Positions 35,164 through 44,207 are shown, counted from the first letter of the stretch. The stretch is DNA of 64,000 nucleotides from Neobacillus cucumis (GCF_016908975.1 NZ_JAFBEX010000009.1:124001-188000), one strand, 5' to 3'. Notes: generated by a model not told the origin, from the sequence alone. Program-made: numbers and translations.

Positions 35164-35522
35164 TTTGTTCAATCTCCTTTATATCATTATAATAATTTTG
35201 AATGTTAGTTTATTCTGCTTACTAATAAATCCAATAACATTTGTTATATATCTAATAGTTTTTTTATATTTTACAAATAAAATGGAAGTGTTGAAAGCAA
35301 AAAAATAGGTCAAGATTTGACAAAATCCCACCTTTACCAAAAATAAATATCCACACTAACACCACTAACAACTGGTAAAGTCAGTAAAATCAACAAACTT
35401 CTTTATAATTTGAATCTTACATGTATGTTGGAACATTTCAGAGGATGCAGAAAAATGTCGAAATGTTTAATAGAAAAAGGGTCGTTCAAAAGTATTTTCA
35501 AGGAATAATTGGAGGATGAACC
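35164..35522. other. divergent promoter region, no gene seen
   Basis: AT-rich sequence between the minus-strand 44-residue gene and the plus-strand DUF1398 gene. No frame with a ribosome binding site and no strong hairpin was found. Confidence 0.5.
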
Positions 35523-35909
35523 ATGGATTCCAAACTAACAGAAAATGAATTACATATGATTATTGAAAGTAGAAGCACAGGAAAGACAAGCTTTGGTGAA
35601 TTTTTAGAAGAATTATCGAAAATTGGGGTTTTTAAATACCATATTGATGTGGCCACAGGTCAAGCTACATATAAGGGCGAGCACGCTGAGTTAAAAACAG
35701 AACCTCAAGTTAACTTTGTCATTTCAAATCAATTTAATCGAAATCAGGCATTACAAGTAATCGCAAACATAGCACTCCCCTTTTTAGATTTTCTAAGAGA
35801 AATGGCTAACGCTGGAATTATAACTTATATGGTAAGTATTACTGAAAAAAATTCTGTATATGTGGGGATAAATGGTGAACAAATTGTAGAACCTCTTCAT
35901 CTATCATAA
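35523..35909 (+). CDS. DUF1398 family protein (YbcV-like)
   Basis: A 128-residue protein. The first 60 residues carry the DUF1398 pattern GVFKYHIDVATGQATYKGE. The remaining part is helical and ends with a beta-rich MVSITEKNSVYVGINGEQIVEP. GGAGGATGAACC precedes the ATG. Function unknown. A terminator shared with the convergent protease gene follows. Confidence 0.75.
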   Translation: MDSKLTENELHMIIESRSTGKTSFGEFLEELSKIGVFKYHIDVATGQATYKGEHAELKTEPQVNFVISNQFNRNQALQVIANIALPFLDFLREMANAGIITYMVSITEKNSVYVGINGEQIVEPLHLS

Positions 35910-35946
35910 CTGGTCCTCACATTTCATACATAAATTGCTCGAAAAA

Positions 35947-35986
35947 ATCAAACAGTGCCGAAGAATTACTACGGCACTGTTTGATT
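35947..35986. terminator. bidirectional terminator between DUF1398 and protease genes
   Basis: ATCAAACAGTGCCG at 35947-35960 pairs perfectly with CGGCACTGTTTGAT at 35972-35985. Confidence 0.88.
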
Positions 35987-35996
35987 AACTAGTAAA

Positions 35997-36965
35997 CTAT
36001 TTATGATTCTTTATGAAATTTAATTTTAGATCATGGTTAAAAACGTCTGTTAAATAATCAATCGCAGTCAGAAACACCATCCCATTTCCTTCTAACTTTG
36101 GCGAAAACCCTAGAGGAACGGTTCGTTTGACTAATTGCGCGTAGAGTTCAGGTACTGTCAGTTCCCTCTCGAAGGCTCGATTCGAAAGGATTTTGACAAG
36201 GGCTAAGGCTCCGGATACATGTGGAGTGGCCATTGATGTTCCACTGAGTTTCGCATATTTTCCGTTCAGGTAGGTTGAAAGAATCGTTTCCCCAGGAGCG
36301 ACGAGATCTACCTCATTATTTGAATTACTAAAATCGGAAATTCGTCGGTCTAGGCTGACCGCTCCAACACTAATGACTTCATTATAAGATCCAGGATAAT
36401 CAAATTCATTGGTGGTATCCTGACCATCCCCTTCATTACCAGCAGCACATACAACCAGAATATTATTATCAACTGCCTTTTGAATGGCTTCGTGTAACTC
36501 CGGAACATCTTCTGGGCCGCCAAGGCTCATCGAAATGATATCAACCTTTTGTTCAATCGCATAGTGGATGCCATTGATAATCCAGTCATATTGTCCGGAA
36601 CCATTTTTATCAAGGACTTTGACAATTAAAAGATTAGCTTCAGGAGCAACACCCACTACCCCTTTTTGATTTTGCGTAGCTGCAATGGTCCCGGCGACAT
36701 GGGTGCCATGACCATTATAATCCCGAAAAACCTCTAGATTACCCTTATCGTCATTGGTAAAATTCCGTCCCCCGATAATCCGATCCTTTAAGTCAGGATG
36801 TGCCAGATCACAGCCGGTATCAAGGATTGCAATCGTGGTTCCCAACCCTTTTGTTTTTCCCCAGATTTTGGGGGCCTGTATCATTTCGACCCCTTTTGGC
36901 ACCTCGGTTACTGCTTCTAACTTCGCAATCAATTTGTACGGAATCAAGCGTACTATTCGCTCCAT
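35997..36965 (-). CDS. intracellular subtilisin-like serine protease (Isp type)
   Basis: A 322-residue S8 peptidase without signal peptide. The catalytic triad motifs are ILDTGCD (D49), GHGTHVAG (H86) and GTSMATPHVSG (Ser near residue 250), with the oxyanion Asn in CAAGNEGDG. The short N-terminal RLIPYK is the LIPY/F motif of intracellular subtilisins, whose prosegment blocks the active site until processed. The ATG at 36965 has AGGAGGG 6 nt upstream and gives the usual Isp length; the frame is open for 11 more codons upstream without a site. It would degrade cytoplasmic proteins in stationary phase. Confidence 0.9.
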   Translation of the reverse strand: MERIVRLIPYKLIAKLEAVTEVPKGVEMIQAPKIWGKTKGLGTTIAILDTGCDLAHPDLKDRIIGGRNFTNDDKGNLEVFRDYNGHGTHVAGTIAATQNQKGVVGVAPEANLLIVKVLDKNGSGQYDWIINGIHYAIEQKVDIISMSLGGPEDVPELHEAIQKAVDNNILVVCAAGNEGDGQDTTNEFDYPGSYNEVISVGAVSLDRRISDFSNSNNEVDLVAPGETILSTYLNGKYAKLSGTSMATPHVSGALALVKILSNRAFERELTVPELYAQLVKRTVPLGFSPKLEGNGMVFLTAIDYLTDVFNHDLKLNFIKNHK

Positions 36966-37368
36966 TATATCCCTCCTGACAGATTCCAGAGAAGTCAAAC
37001 CTTGTTGTTACCAATAGTTTAACAATTATGAATCTATTAAAACAGTTACTTTTTACGTACATTTGTTCCCATTCGTTTCTCCTATTTTTATGCAATAGTA
37101 CCCTTGCAACTTTTATTTATATAAAAATAACTGTAAGAGACAGATTGGATATAAAATATTCCTAATATTTTTCTACAATTGCCAGAAAAAATAATAGATT
37201 TACCGTCTGAATATGTAAGAAAAAGGAGTAATTTTTCTTTTCCTTTTCATATTTGGAGATTCATGTAGATAAGTTTTATAACGTGATGGCAGGAAAAACA
37301 CAACACTATACAAAATATTAAAGAAAAGGAATTGAGTTCTACGAAAAAGTTGAAAGGTGGTATTATTC
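36966..37368. other. intergenic region, no gene seen
   Basis: AT-rich divergent promoter region between the protease and the 60-residue gene. Frames on the minus strand at 37200-37480 have no ribosome binding site and unlikely composition. Confidence 0.5.
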
Positions 37369-37551
37369 TTGAGTGAACTAACCCTACAACAACTCGTCGA
37401 AGGCCTGCCGAAGTCTTTATTAAATGCAACTGATCGAGATATAGAAGGATTCCAAAAAATCATTGAAGAAACGATCAAATTAAGAGAGGGCCATCGTAAT
37501 CTACAAAAAATGGTAAAAAACTTCTCCCTCTCGACGATTCAACGAACTTAA
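37369..37551 (+). CDS. 60-residue helical protein of unknown function
   Basis: A 60-residue, probably all-helical protein starting MSELTLQQLVEGLPKS and ending FSLSTIQRT. The TTG at 37369 is chosen because AAAGGTGG lies 8 nt upstream; a GTG at 37357 lies inside that site. A terminator follows 15 bp after the stop. I do not recognise the family. Confidence 0.55.
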   Translation: MSELTLQQLVEGLPKSLLNATDRDIEGFQKIIEETIKLREGHRNLQKMVKNFSLSTIQRT

Positions 37552-37565
37552 AACAGTGGAATTCA

Positions 37566-37600
37566 GAATGTAGAAGGTATATTGCCTTCTTTTTTTTACC
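37566..37600 (+). terminator. terminator of the 60-residue protein gene
   Basis: GAAGG and CCTTC pair around TATATTG (37573-37590 region), followed by eight T residues. Confidence 0.8.
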
Positions 37601-37624
37601 ATTTTAAATTCAATTAGCTGATTT

Positions 37625-37735
37625 TCTGGGGAGTTTGGCTCATTTTTCGGAGCTTTTGGCTCATTTTTAATAGGGATTGGCCGAAAATTCTCCATTATTG
37701 GCTCATTTTTCGTCAACATTGGATTTTTTACCATT
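37625..37735. repeat. short direct repeats of TTGGCTCATTTTT
   Basis: TTTGGCTCATTTTT or close variants occur three times in about 110 bp, with GGATTGGCCGAAAATTCTCC between. On the minus strand they translate as repeated KNEP, but no ribosome binding site or start supports a gene. Confidence 0.7.
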
Positions 37736-37847
37736 TTTATCCAACTATAACCTTCTCCCGATAATAAAAAAGCAGAGCAACTCTGTTGCTCCACCGTAAC
37801 TAAAAAGAATAAGTTGGTGCCTTATAATCAAGCACCAACTCTAGAGG

Positions 37848-38666
37848 TTATTTGATCTTTTCACATTCCTCTAACAGTTTCTCCGTCTGTTCAATTAAGG
37901 AGAACATTTCATTCCAAGAGTCTTCCGTATTGATATTCTGGGAATGGGCTAAATTGTTACGAAGTTCTTCTAATTTTTTAAAAAACTGTTTCCCCTTCGT
38001 CTTGGTTTCAATCCCCAGCCGTTCTCGCAATGCTTCCTCATTTAAGACAATGTCTCTTTTATCACAAATCTGCAAACAATCACTTAATTGAATGGCTTCA
38101 TTCTTGGATTTTCTAAGTGAAAATAAATCTTCCGCGAATTGAATCCGCTTCGGGTTTAAATGCTGTTTCCAGGTATCATTAGGAAAGTATTCATTAATAA
38201 TCCGATAAAGATGCATCTCTAATAAAGAAATCAAACCAAATAATAACATTCGAATTGGCGGTTTCTGAAGATCTGCCAATGTGACCACTTTGGTAATTCT
38301 GTTCCCTTCTAGGATAAATATTCGATCGATTTCTTTTAAAATAAAAAGAGTTTGTAAAAGTGGCGTGGATTCCGAAACAAGCTCGGTTGGACTAAAGCTG
38401 CGGTAGTACTCTTGACAAATTCCTTCCATCATGTCCTCTCTTACCACATAACCAATAACAATTCCGTTATTTTCCACGCCTAAAACATCATAATCTTTTG
38501 TAATCATCACGTGTTTAATTTGGTTCGCATCATCATGAAGATGACAAGTATCTAAATGCTCTGCAATACTATTCACTGTAATGTTTCGTTCATATAAGGA
38601 ACGAAGACTTTGATAGGAACTCACTTTATCACGCTGCTGTGTTGAAATAACTGCCATAAATTTCAC
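37848..38666 (-). CDS. CBS-domain protein with C-terminal HEPN-like RxxxxH region
   Basis: A 272-residue cytoplasmic protein. The N-terminal half holds a pair of CBS motifs (VMITKDYDVLGVENNGIVIGYVVREDM and FILEGNRITKVVTLADLQKP), which usually bind adenosine nucleotides. The C-terminal half (about 140-272) is all helical and contains RNNLAHSQN with R236 and H241, the Rx4-6H signature of HEPN domains, some of which are RNases. The combination suggests a nucleotide-controlled helical effector, but catalysis is not shown. It is monocistronic with a TTTCACCTCC (minus GGAGGTGAAA) site right before the ATG. Confidence 0.75.
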   Translation of the reverse strand: MKFMAVISTQQRDKVSSYQSLRSLYERNITVNSIAEHLDTCHLHDDANQIKHVMITKDYDVLGVENNGIVIGYVVREDMMEGICQEYYRSFSPTELVSESTPLLQTLFILKEIDRIFILEGNRITKVVTLADLQKPPIRMLLFGLISLLEMHLYRIINEYFPNDTWKQHLNPKRIQFAEDLFSLRKSKNEAIQLSDCLQICDKRDIVLNEEALRERLGIETKTKGKQFFKKLEELRNNLAHSQNINTEDSWNEMFSLIEQTEKLLEECEKIK

Positions 38667-38919
38667 CTCCGAAAAAAAACCTTTCTTTATATTAAAGCGA
38701 ATTTATCCAACTTTGGAAACCCATTCTTGAATATATTTTGCCACGAATCTTCTAAAAATAACGTCATTACTTTTTTTGAATTTACACAGATTCATGACAG
38801 AAAAATTTGGAAGTGTAATCAGAAATTTAATAAAATGTAATCTTTTATTAAAAAAGATGAAAAATTCTTATGGGATAATCATTACTTCAAGGGGTTTTTA
38901 TAATGAGGTGATGCAAGAT

Positions 38920-39876
38920 TTGTTACGGTCAAAAGAGAATCGAAAAAGAATAAAATGGAGGAGAGTGTTTGGTGCCCTTCTTCTAGTAAGTATATTTCTA
39001 GTTGGTCTTTTTACTATATTCCAATACATAGAAGACGCAATAAAAACGGTCAACCAACCACTGAAAAAGACCGAAGGAACTCAACCATTTAAAGGAGCGA
39101 AAAAAAATAAACTAAATGAAATCAATGTTCTTTTATTAGGTAGTGACTCACGGGGTGAAAAACAAGCGCGAACGGATACCATAATGGTGGCACATTATGA
39201 TCCACAAACCCATAAAATCAGACTGATTTCTTTGATGCGAGATATGTTGGTCTCTGTACCAGGACATGGCCAGCAAAAATTAAATGCAGCTTTTTCGTTT
39301 GGAGGTCCTGAATTACTAAGAGAAACCATTAAAGAAAATTTTAATCTGGATATCCATTATTATGCGATGGTAGACTTTAAGGGATTTGAAAAAGCGGTCG
39401 ATCTCATTGCTCCAAATGGAATTGAAGTAGATATTCCCTATGAGATGTCCTATGGTATCGAAACCAAGTTAGAAGAAGGCAAACAAACCCTGCATGGGAA
39501 AGAGTTGTTAGGATATGTCCGTTTCCGTCACGATCGTTTAAGTGACTTTGGACGAATACAAAGACAGCAAGAAGTGATTTCAAAATTAAAAGACCAAGCC
39601 GTTAGCTTTCAAAGTGTGGTAAAACTCCCTAAGCTATTAAGTATTATGAATAAATACGTAGATACCAACCTAGATAGTTCCACGATTTTGACTATTGGAA
39701 AAGACATTATAACGAAGAAAAGTGGAAATTTAGAAACATTCCGCCTTCCTGAAAATGGAAGTTTTGAAAATAAACGTGTGGACGGACTGGGTGCGGTTTT
39801 AGACGTGGACTTCGATAAGAATATCTCAGCCCTAAATCAGTTTTTAGACGGAAACAGCGTTGCACAAAATGAATAA
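38920..39876 (+). CDS. LytR-CpsA-Psr (LCP) family cell-wall ligase
   Basis: A 318-residue membrane-anchored enzyme of the family that transfers anionic polymers such as teichoic acids to peptidoglycan. A single N-terminal helix (about 18-38) is followed by the LCP domain: LLLGSDSRGEKQARTDTIMVAHYDP with the Asp/Arg pair, SLMRDMLV, the catalytic-site Arg residues and VRFRHDRLSDFGRIQRQQ. TTG at 38920 fits best, with GAGGTG 9 nt upstream; the frame is open back to 38776 but that extension lacks a site. A strong terminator follows. Confidence 0.88.
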   Translation: MLRSKENRKRIKWRRVFGALLLVSIFLVGLFTIFQYIEDAIKTVNQPLKKTEGTQPFKGAKKNKLNEINVLLLGSDSRGEKQARTDTIMVAHYDPQTHKIRLISLMRDMLVSVPGHGQQKLNAAFSFGGPELLRETIKENFNLDIHYYAMVDFKGFEKAVDLIAPNGIEVDIPYEMSYGIETKLEEGKQTLHGKELLGYVRFRHDRLSDFGRIQRQQEVISKLKDQAVSFQSVVKLPKLLSIMNKYVDTNLDSSTILTIGKDIITKKSGNLETFRLPENGSFENKRVDGLGAVLDVDFDKNISALNQFLDGNSVAQNE

Positions 39877-39883
39877 CTAAAAA

Positions 39884-39920
39884 GCAAAAGGCTCAGTCCC
39901 ATCCTGAGCCTTTTACTTTT
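39884..39920 (+). terminator. terminator of the LCP gene
   Basis: AAAAGGCTCAG at 39886-39896 pairs with CTGAGCCTTTT at 39904-39914. Confidence 0.88.
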
Positions 39921-39960
39921 GTCTTTTCAAGTCTCTTTTCAACTAACACTGGCAAACTGT

Positions 39961-40284
39961 TCAAGCGTGTTGGTTCGGCAGTACCGCAAACATCGGGTGA
40001 AATTCAGTTGTCATGATCCCAGCCATGACAGCTGGATCTTCTGCTATTAGTTTTGGGACTTGAGCTTCATTTTCAACTTCAATTATGGCAAGTCCGTGCG
40101 GTTCTGATGGATTTCGGACAGGACCGAAGACTAGAGCAATCCCTTGCTTTTGCTTGTCCGTCCAATAGGCAATATGTTTTCCCATGATATTTCGTTCTTC
40201 TTCTGTCATGTCCTGTTGGAAAGTTGCTCTCGGAGGAGTAGACTTCAGCATAAAGTGCATTTTACTTGCAGTATTCTCAGACAT
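39961..40284 (-). CDS. YciI-like (YCII-related) small protein
   Basis: A 107-residue ferredoxin-like-fold protein with MHFMLKSTPPRATF near the start, HIAYWTDKQKQGIALVFGPV in the centre and a C-terminal FHPMFAVLP. This matches the YCII-related domain, whose members resemble dimeric stress-response or muconolactone-isomerase-like proteins. The conserved His of the central motif is present. GGTGGAGGTTAATT precedes the ATG. Function unknown. Confidence 0.75.
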   Translation of the reverse strand: MSENTASKMHFMLKSTPPRATFQQDMTEEERNIMGKHIAYWTDKQKQGIALVFGPVRNPSEPHGLAIIEVENEAQVPKLIAEDPAVMAGIMTTEFHPMFAVLPNQHA

Positions 40285-40721
40285 TCCTAATTAACCTCCA
40301 CCAATTTTTTTATACTTAGTTCTCACACTCAACTTCAATTATTCCATAAATCCACTGACACTATTAATGTTGGTACTTGAATACGGAACGGTTAAAAATT
40401 TCTCTTACCCTATTTCAGTTTTATCACAACATAATCCAAAAGTATTGTTTTTTAGCATTCATGATTGAAATATTAAAGCCAATCCTTAATTCGTGAATCT
40501 TTTTCTTATCCGAGCAAGGTCTTCAAAGTAAATTGAATAACATATAGAATCAAAGTCCTTAATAAATTCTTAGATAAGTATTGAATCCTGATTCGATGAA
40601 TTTGGCATCATGTAAATTTTACACAAATGTTCGATTTGGCATTTTGCATTGTTCAATGGTTTTCAAAAGGTATTAGAGGGTAATATAATCCTATGGTTAA
40701 TAAAAGCAGTTCAATTGCTTA
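40285..40721. other. 437-bp region upstream of kimA, no gene and no recognised riboswitch
   Basis: AT-rich, without an open frame with a ribosome binding site. I looked for the conserved GC-rich segments of the ydaO/c-di-AMP riboswitch that precedes kimA in B. subtilis and saw none. A plausible promoter lies near 40660-40700 (TATAATCC), shortly before the start. Confidence 0.5.
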
Positions 40722-40739
40722 ATGCTACGGGGGGACTTT

Positions 40740-42566
40740 ATGCGTTATTCAATATTTAAACGAGCCTTAATTGGGAAACCGCTGAAAACAAGTGAATTAG
40801 GCGAACAGCGCTTAGGTAAATTAAAAGCACTTGCCATTCTGTCATCGGATGCCCTTTCTTCTGTGGCATACGGCCCTGAACAAGTTATCATTGTGTTATC
40901 CACTTTAGGATTTATTGCTCTCTGGTATTCAATACCGATTGGTGTGGGTGTCCTCATCCTGTTAGCTGCCTTAATTTTATCCTATCGCCAAATTATCTAC
41001 GCTTATCCTCATGGCGGGGGCGCCTATGTTGTCTCGAAAAGTAACTTAGGGAAAAATGCAGGGCTTGTAGCAGGCGGTTCGTTATTAGTCGATTATATCT
41101 TAACAGTAGCCGTAAGTGTTTCAGCCGGAACCGATGCGATTACATCCGCATTTCCGTTCTTACATCCCTATAATATCGTAATCGCTTGCTTTTTAGTTAT
41201 TTTGATTACGATTTTGAATCTCAGAGGAATTACGGAATCAGCTAATGTTCTTGCCTATCCGGTTTACTTATTTGTCTTGGCGTTACTTCTTCTAATTGGA
41301 GTGGGACTATGGCAAATGGTTAGCGGACAGATTCCTTTCCATCTACATACCCCAATAGGAACGGCTGTTCCTGGTATTGGTCTATTTTTTCTATTACGTG
41401 CCTTTTCATCAGGCTGCTCGGCTCTTACAGGAGTGGAAGCCGTTTCAAATGCTGTTCCGAATTTCAAGGAACCTGAAGCTAAAAATGCAGTCCATACTTT
41501 AATGATCATGGGATGCATTTTAGCTGTGCTTTTCTCGGGAACGATGTTTTTAGCATATTGGCTGGGCATCTCTCCTAAAGCAGAGGAAACGGTTGTTTCC
41601 CAAATGGCTTCTCATATTTTTGGAAGAAACTTCCTTTATTATTTTATCCAGGGAACAACGGCTCTGATTTTGGTCCTTGCTGCGAACACAGGCTTCTCTG
41701 CTTTCCCGATGTTAGCGGTAAACTTCGCCAGCGATAAGTATATACCGAGAATGTTCCTAAATCGCGGCGATCGACTTGGCTATTCAAATGGAATCATTAC
41801 TCTTAGTGTCGCATCCATTCTATTGATTATCATCTTTAGAGGTGCAACAGAAGCACTGATTCCCCTTTACGCAGTAGGTGTGTTTATCCCCTTCACACTG
41901 TCACAAACAGGTATGATTGTGAAATGGATTAGAGAAAAACCTTCTGGTTGGCTACCGAAAATGACCATTAATTTAATTGGCGCACTGATTACTTTAACGG
42001 TTGTACTCATTTTCTTTATCACAAAATTTTCTCAAGTCTGGTATATTCTCATCTTCTTACCGCTGATCGTCTTTATGTGCCATCGAATTAAAAGGCATTA
42101 TGATGCCGTTGGTGAACAAATGAGGATTACAACAGAAAATGAGTCTCTTCCGTTAGATGGTAACATTGTCATTGTCCCGGTTGCTGGGATTTCTAAGGTT
42201 GTAGAAAACTCATTAAACTATGCGAAGTTAATTGGTGACTCTGTCATTGCAGTCTATGTTGCTTTTGACCGTGAGAGTGAAAAACAAATGGAGGATCAAT
42301 GGAAGGAATGGCAGCCAGATATACGTCTTGTGACGTTGTATACCTCTTATAGAAGTTTATTACGACCGATTGCACGCTTTATCGAAATAGTGGAGGAAAA
42401 GGCGAATGAACAAAAGTACTCACTTACCGTCTTGATTCCTCAATTTATTACCAAGAAGAGATGGCACGATATTTTGCATAACCAATCAAGCCTTTTGTTA
42501 CGTCTCTACCTCATTTATCAAAAAAATGTGATCGTTTCAACCGTACCATTCCGATTCAAAAAATAA
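40740..42566 (+). CDS. kimA: KimA-type high-affinity potassium importer
   Basis: A 608-residue APC/KUP-superfamily transporter with 12 hydrophobic segments and a cytoplasmic C-terminal domain of about 150 residues. It agrees with what I recall of B. subtilis KimA (YdaO) nearly throughout: LKALAILSSDALSSVAYG, YPHGGGAYVVSKSNLG, SSGCSALTGVEAVSNA, LVLAANTGFSAFPMLA and the terminal ITKKRWHDILHNQSS. It imports K+ with protons, and c-di-AMP binds its C-terminal dimer. ATG at 40740 is selected by GGGGGGA 5-6 nt upstream, not the ATG six codons earlier. Confidence 0.93.
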   Translation: MRYSIFKRALIGKPLKTSELGEQRLGKLKALAILSSDALSSVAYGPEQVIIVLSTLGFIALWYSIPIGVGVLILLAALILSYRQIIYAYPHGGGAYVVSKSNLGKNAGLVAGGSLLVDYILTVAVSVSAGTDAITSAFPFLHPYNIVIACFLVILITILNLRGITESANVLAYPVYLFVLALLLLIGVGLWQMVSGQIPFHLHTPIGTAVPGIGLFFLLRAFSSGCSALTGVEAVSNAVPNFKEPEAKNAVHTLMIMGCILAVLFSGTMFLAYWLGISPKAEETVVSQMASHIFGRNFLYYFIQGTTALILVLAANTGFSAFPMLAVNFASDKYIPRMFLNRGDRLGYSNGIITLSVASILLIIIFRGATEALIPLYAVGVFIPFTLSQTGMIVKWIREKPSGWLPKMTINLIGALITLTVVLIFFITKFSQVWYILIFLPLIVFMCHRIKRHYDAVGEQMRITTENESLPLDGNIVIVPVAGISKVVENSLNYAKLIGDSVIAVYVAFDRESEKQMEDQWKEWQPDIRLVTLYTSYRSLLRPIARFIEIVEEKANEQKYSLTVLIPQFITKKRWHDILHNQSSLLLRLYLIYQKNVIVSTVPFRFKK

Positions 42567-42660
42567 CAGGCATGTTTTTGTAATGGGAAAAACTTCGGCA
42601 TGATCATAATCCTGAATTCAACCTAACTCTAGAACATATAGTTAATTAGAGGTGATGAAA

Positions 42661-42867
42661 ATGGATAAACATCTTCAACAAACATTTGATATCCGTTTTT
42701 TAAAAATAGGTAATATGGTCAATGCCGGAGTTCTGCAAATTGGTTGTGGATCTGGTCAAGTTCATCGAGCCCCTAATATTGCCTATACGACTGTAGGAAG
42801 TTCATTACTTGGTTTATCCGCTCCACAACAATTTGCTGTCCCATTATCAGCAGGAATACGGCAGTAA
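42661..42867 (+). CDS. GerPB-like spore germination protein
   Basis: A 68-residue protein similar to GerPB/GerPD of the gerP locus, which makes spore coats permeable to germinants. The family core is IRFLKIGNMVNAGVLQIGCGS, followed by a Gly/Ser/Pro-rich tail with GSSLLGLSAPQ. GAGGTG lies 6 nt before the ATG at 42661. The gene is not within a gerP operon here. The stop codon is immediately followed by a Bacillus-type palindromic repeat. Confidence 0.75.
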   Translation: MDKHLQQTFDIRFLKIGNMVNAGVLQIGCGSGQVHRAPNIAYTTVGSSLLGLSAPQQFAVPLSAGIRQ

Positions 42868-42986
42868 GAAAAGCGCAAGCGCCTTGGTCAACCCCGACAA
42901 GCATAAGAAGCTCCCCCAAAAGGAAGGCACTTTTTGCCTTCATTTTGGAGCTTTCTATGACCTCGAGGGGCTAGGCGCTGAACTGG
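42868..42986. repeat. Bacillaceae intergenic palindromic repeat (AAAAGCGCAAGCGCC type)
   Basis: An imperfect palindromic element of about 120 bp: AAAAGCGCAAGCGCCTTGGT and CAACCCCGACAAGCATAAG on the left, GGAAGGCACTTTTTGCCTTC in the centre, and TATGACCTCGAGGGGCTAGG then GCGCTGAACTGG on the right. I recognise the wording from many Bacillus intergenic regions. It begins at the stop codon of the gerPB-like gene. Confidence 0.8.
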
Positions 42987-43336
42987 ACAATTATCGAAGT
43001 CGAAATTCTTTTTTATCATTAAGTAATAAAATTATATCCATTATTAAACTGCTTGAAGAAACCGGAATAATGGCTTTACCAATAGATCAGTTATTAATTC
43101 CTTTGGCGCCGATTATAATCTCTTTCAATCCCTTTTTTCCAAAACTTAATTGTAAGGCATCGCGAACGCAACAGCCGCTTTCTTTTTTGGAGTATAATCG
43201 TCTTCCTTGTGAGGAGCTTCATCCTAGTCCAAATAAAAGAATTTACTCGCTGAAATATCTTGAAGGTGCTTTTCTCTTGACAGGATTTCCAGTATGTTCT
43301 AAAATGTCGACAAAACAGATAGGATTACCTGATTAA
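42987..43336 (+). CDS. uncharacterised open frame after the repeat
   Basis: An open frame reads through the repeat and continues about 115 codons (FLSLSNKIISIIKLLEETGI through MSTKQIGLPD). No ribosome binding site or convincing start was found downstream of the repeat. Composition is coding-like (LLEETGIMALPIDQLLIPLAPIIISF), and a strong terminator follows at 43370. It may be a gene truncated at its 5' end by the repeat, or chance. I do not recognise the sequence. Confidence 0.3.
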
Positions 43337-43367
43337 CAACTTTATAAAAATGAAGCCGACCATAAAC

Positions 43368-43400
43368 GTGGAGGCCAGAGCTATGCTCTGGCCTCCTTTG
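43368..43400 (+). terminator. strong Rho-independent terminator
   Basis: GGAGGCCAGAGC at 43370-43381 pairs perfectly with GCTCTGGCCTCC at 43385-43396 around TAT, followed by TTTG. Confidence 0.9.
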
Positions 43401-43558
43401 TTATTTGTAGCACTATCGGTCTTAAAAAAGGAGGTTAAGTGATTTCAATGTATCAATTCATCTTTAGCAGGTTATAACTAATCATCATCAATCAAATAAC
43501 AGCAAAAAAATATTTTCATTTATCACAACACAATTCTTTTAGAAAGCGGTGTATAACC

Positions 43559-44173
43559 ATGAGTTTATCTATTAATCCTACTCAACAGCTTGCCAGTGAA
43601 GTGGAGGAAAATCGTCAATCTGAATACTCGATCAATCCTTTATTTTTAAATCGTTGGTCCCCTCGGGCATATTCTGAGCAAAAAATTTCCGATGAGGAAT
43701 TGTATAAAATACTAGAAGCGGCTACATGGGCCCCATCATCTTTCAATGATCAACCTTGGCGATTTTTTGTAGCCAAAACTGAAAATCAACTGAAAACCTT
43801 TCATGAATTCTTAAATCCCTTTAACCTTACTTGGGCCAAATCTGCACCAGTACTGGTTCTGTTAGCTTCAGACAAAAAGAGAGAGAATGGTGACCCTAAC
43901 GGTGCACATACGTTTGATGCTGGTGCAGCTTGGGGCCATTTATCACTTCAAGCCACATTGCTAGGATTGAGCACACATGCTATAGGGGGATTTGATGAGG
44001 AAAAAGCCAGAAGCTTACTAAATGTCCCTGATGATTTTGATCTTCATGTAGTCATAAGCATTGGTTATCGCGGCAATAAAGAAACTCTTTCTGAGGGTTT
44101 GCGAGATCGCGAGAAGTCAAGCACTAGAAAGCCATTAAAAGAAGTATTATTTGAGGGAAATATAAATCAATAA
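43559..44173 (+). CDS. nitroreductase family protein
   Basis: A 204-residue FMN-dependent oxidoreductase of the NfsA/FRase fold. Visible signatures are NRWSPRAYSEQKISDEEL at the start (FMN phosphate Arg-Ser), WAPSSFNDQPWRFFVA, AGAAWGHLSLQATLLGLSTHAIGGFDEEKAR and ISIGYRG. It would reduce nitro compounds, quinones or similar with NAD(P)H. It is monocistronic and ends before a terminator at 44210-44255. The physiological substrate is unknown. Confidence 0.88.
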   Translation: MSLSINPTQQLASEVEENRQSEYSINPLFLNRWSPRAYSEQKISDEELYKILEAATWAPSSFNDQPWRFFVAKTENQLKTFHEFLNPFNLTWAKSAPVLVLLASDKKRENGDPNGAHTFDAGAAWGHLSLQATLLGLSTHAIGGFDEEKARSLLNVPDDFDLHVVISIGYRGNKETLSEGLRDREKSSTRKPLKEVLFEGNINQ

Positions 44174-44207
44174 AAAATGTTTAATGCCTTATTTAAATGA
44201 CAAAAAG

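Noticed and set aside
37501..37794. 97-codon minus-strand frame with KNEP repeats
   Set aside because: It runs through a terminator and intergenic direct repeats and overlaps the 60-residue gene; no ribosome binding site.
42809..42986. Upstream part of the long plus-strand frame ending at 43336
   Set aside because: It overlaps the gerPB-like gene in another frame and then translates a palindromic repeat, so it is not a real N-terminus.
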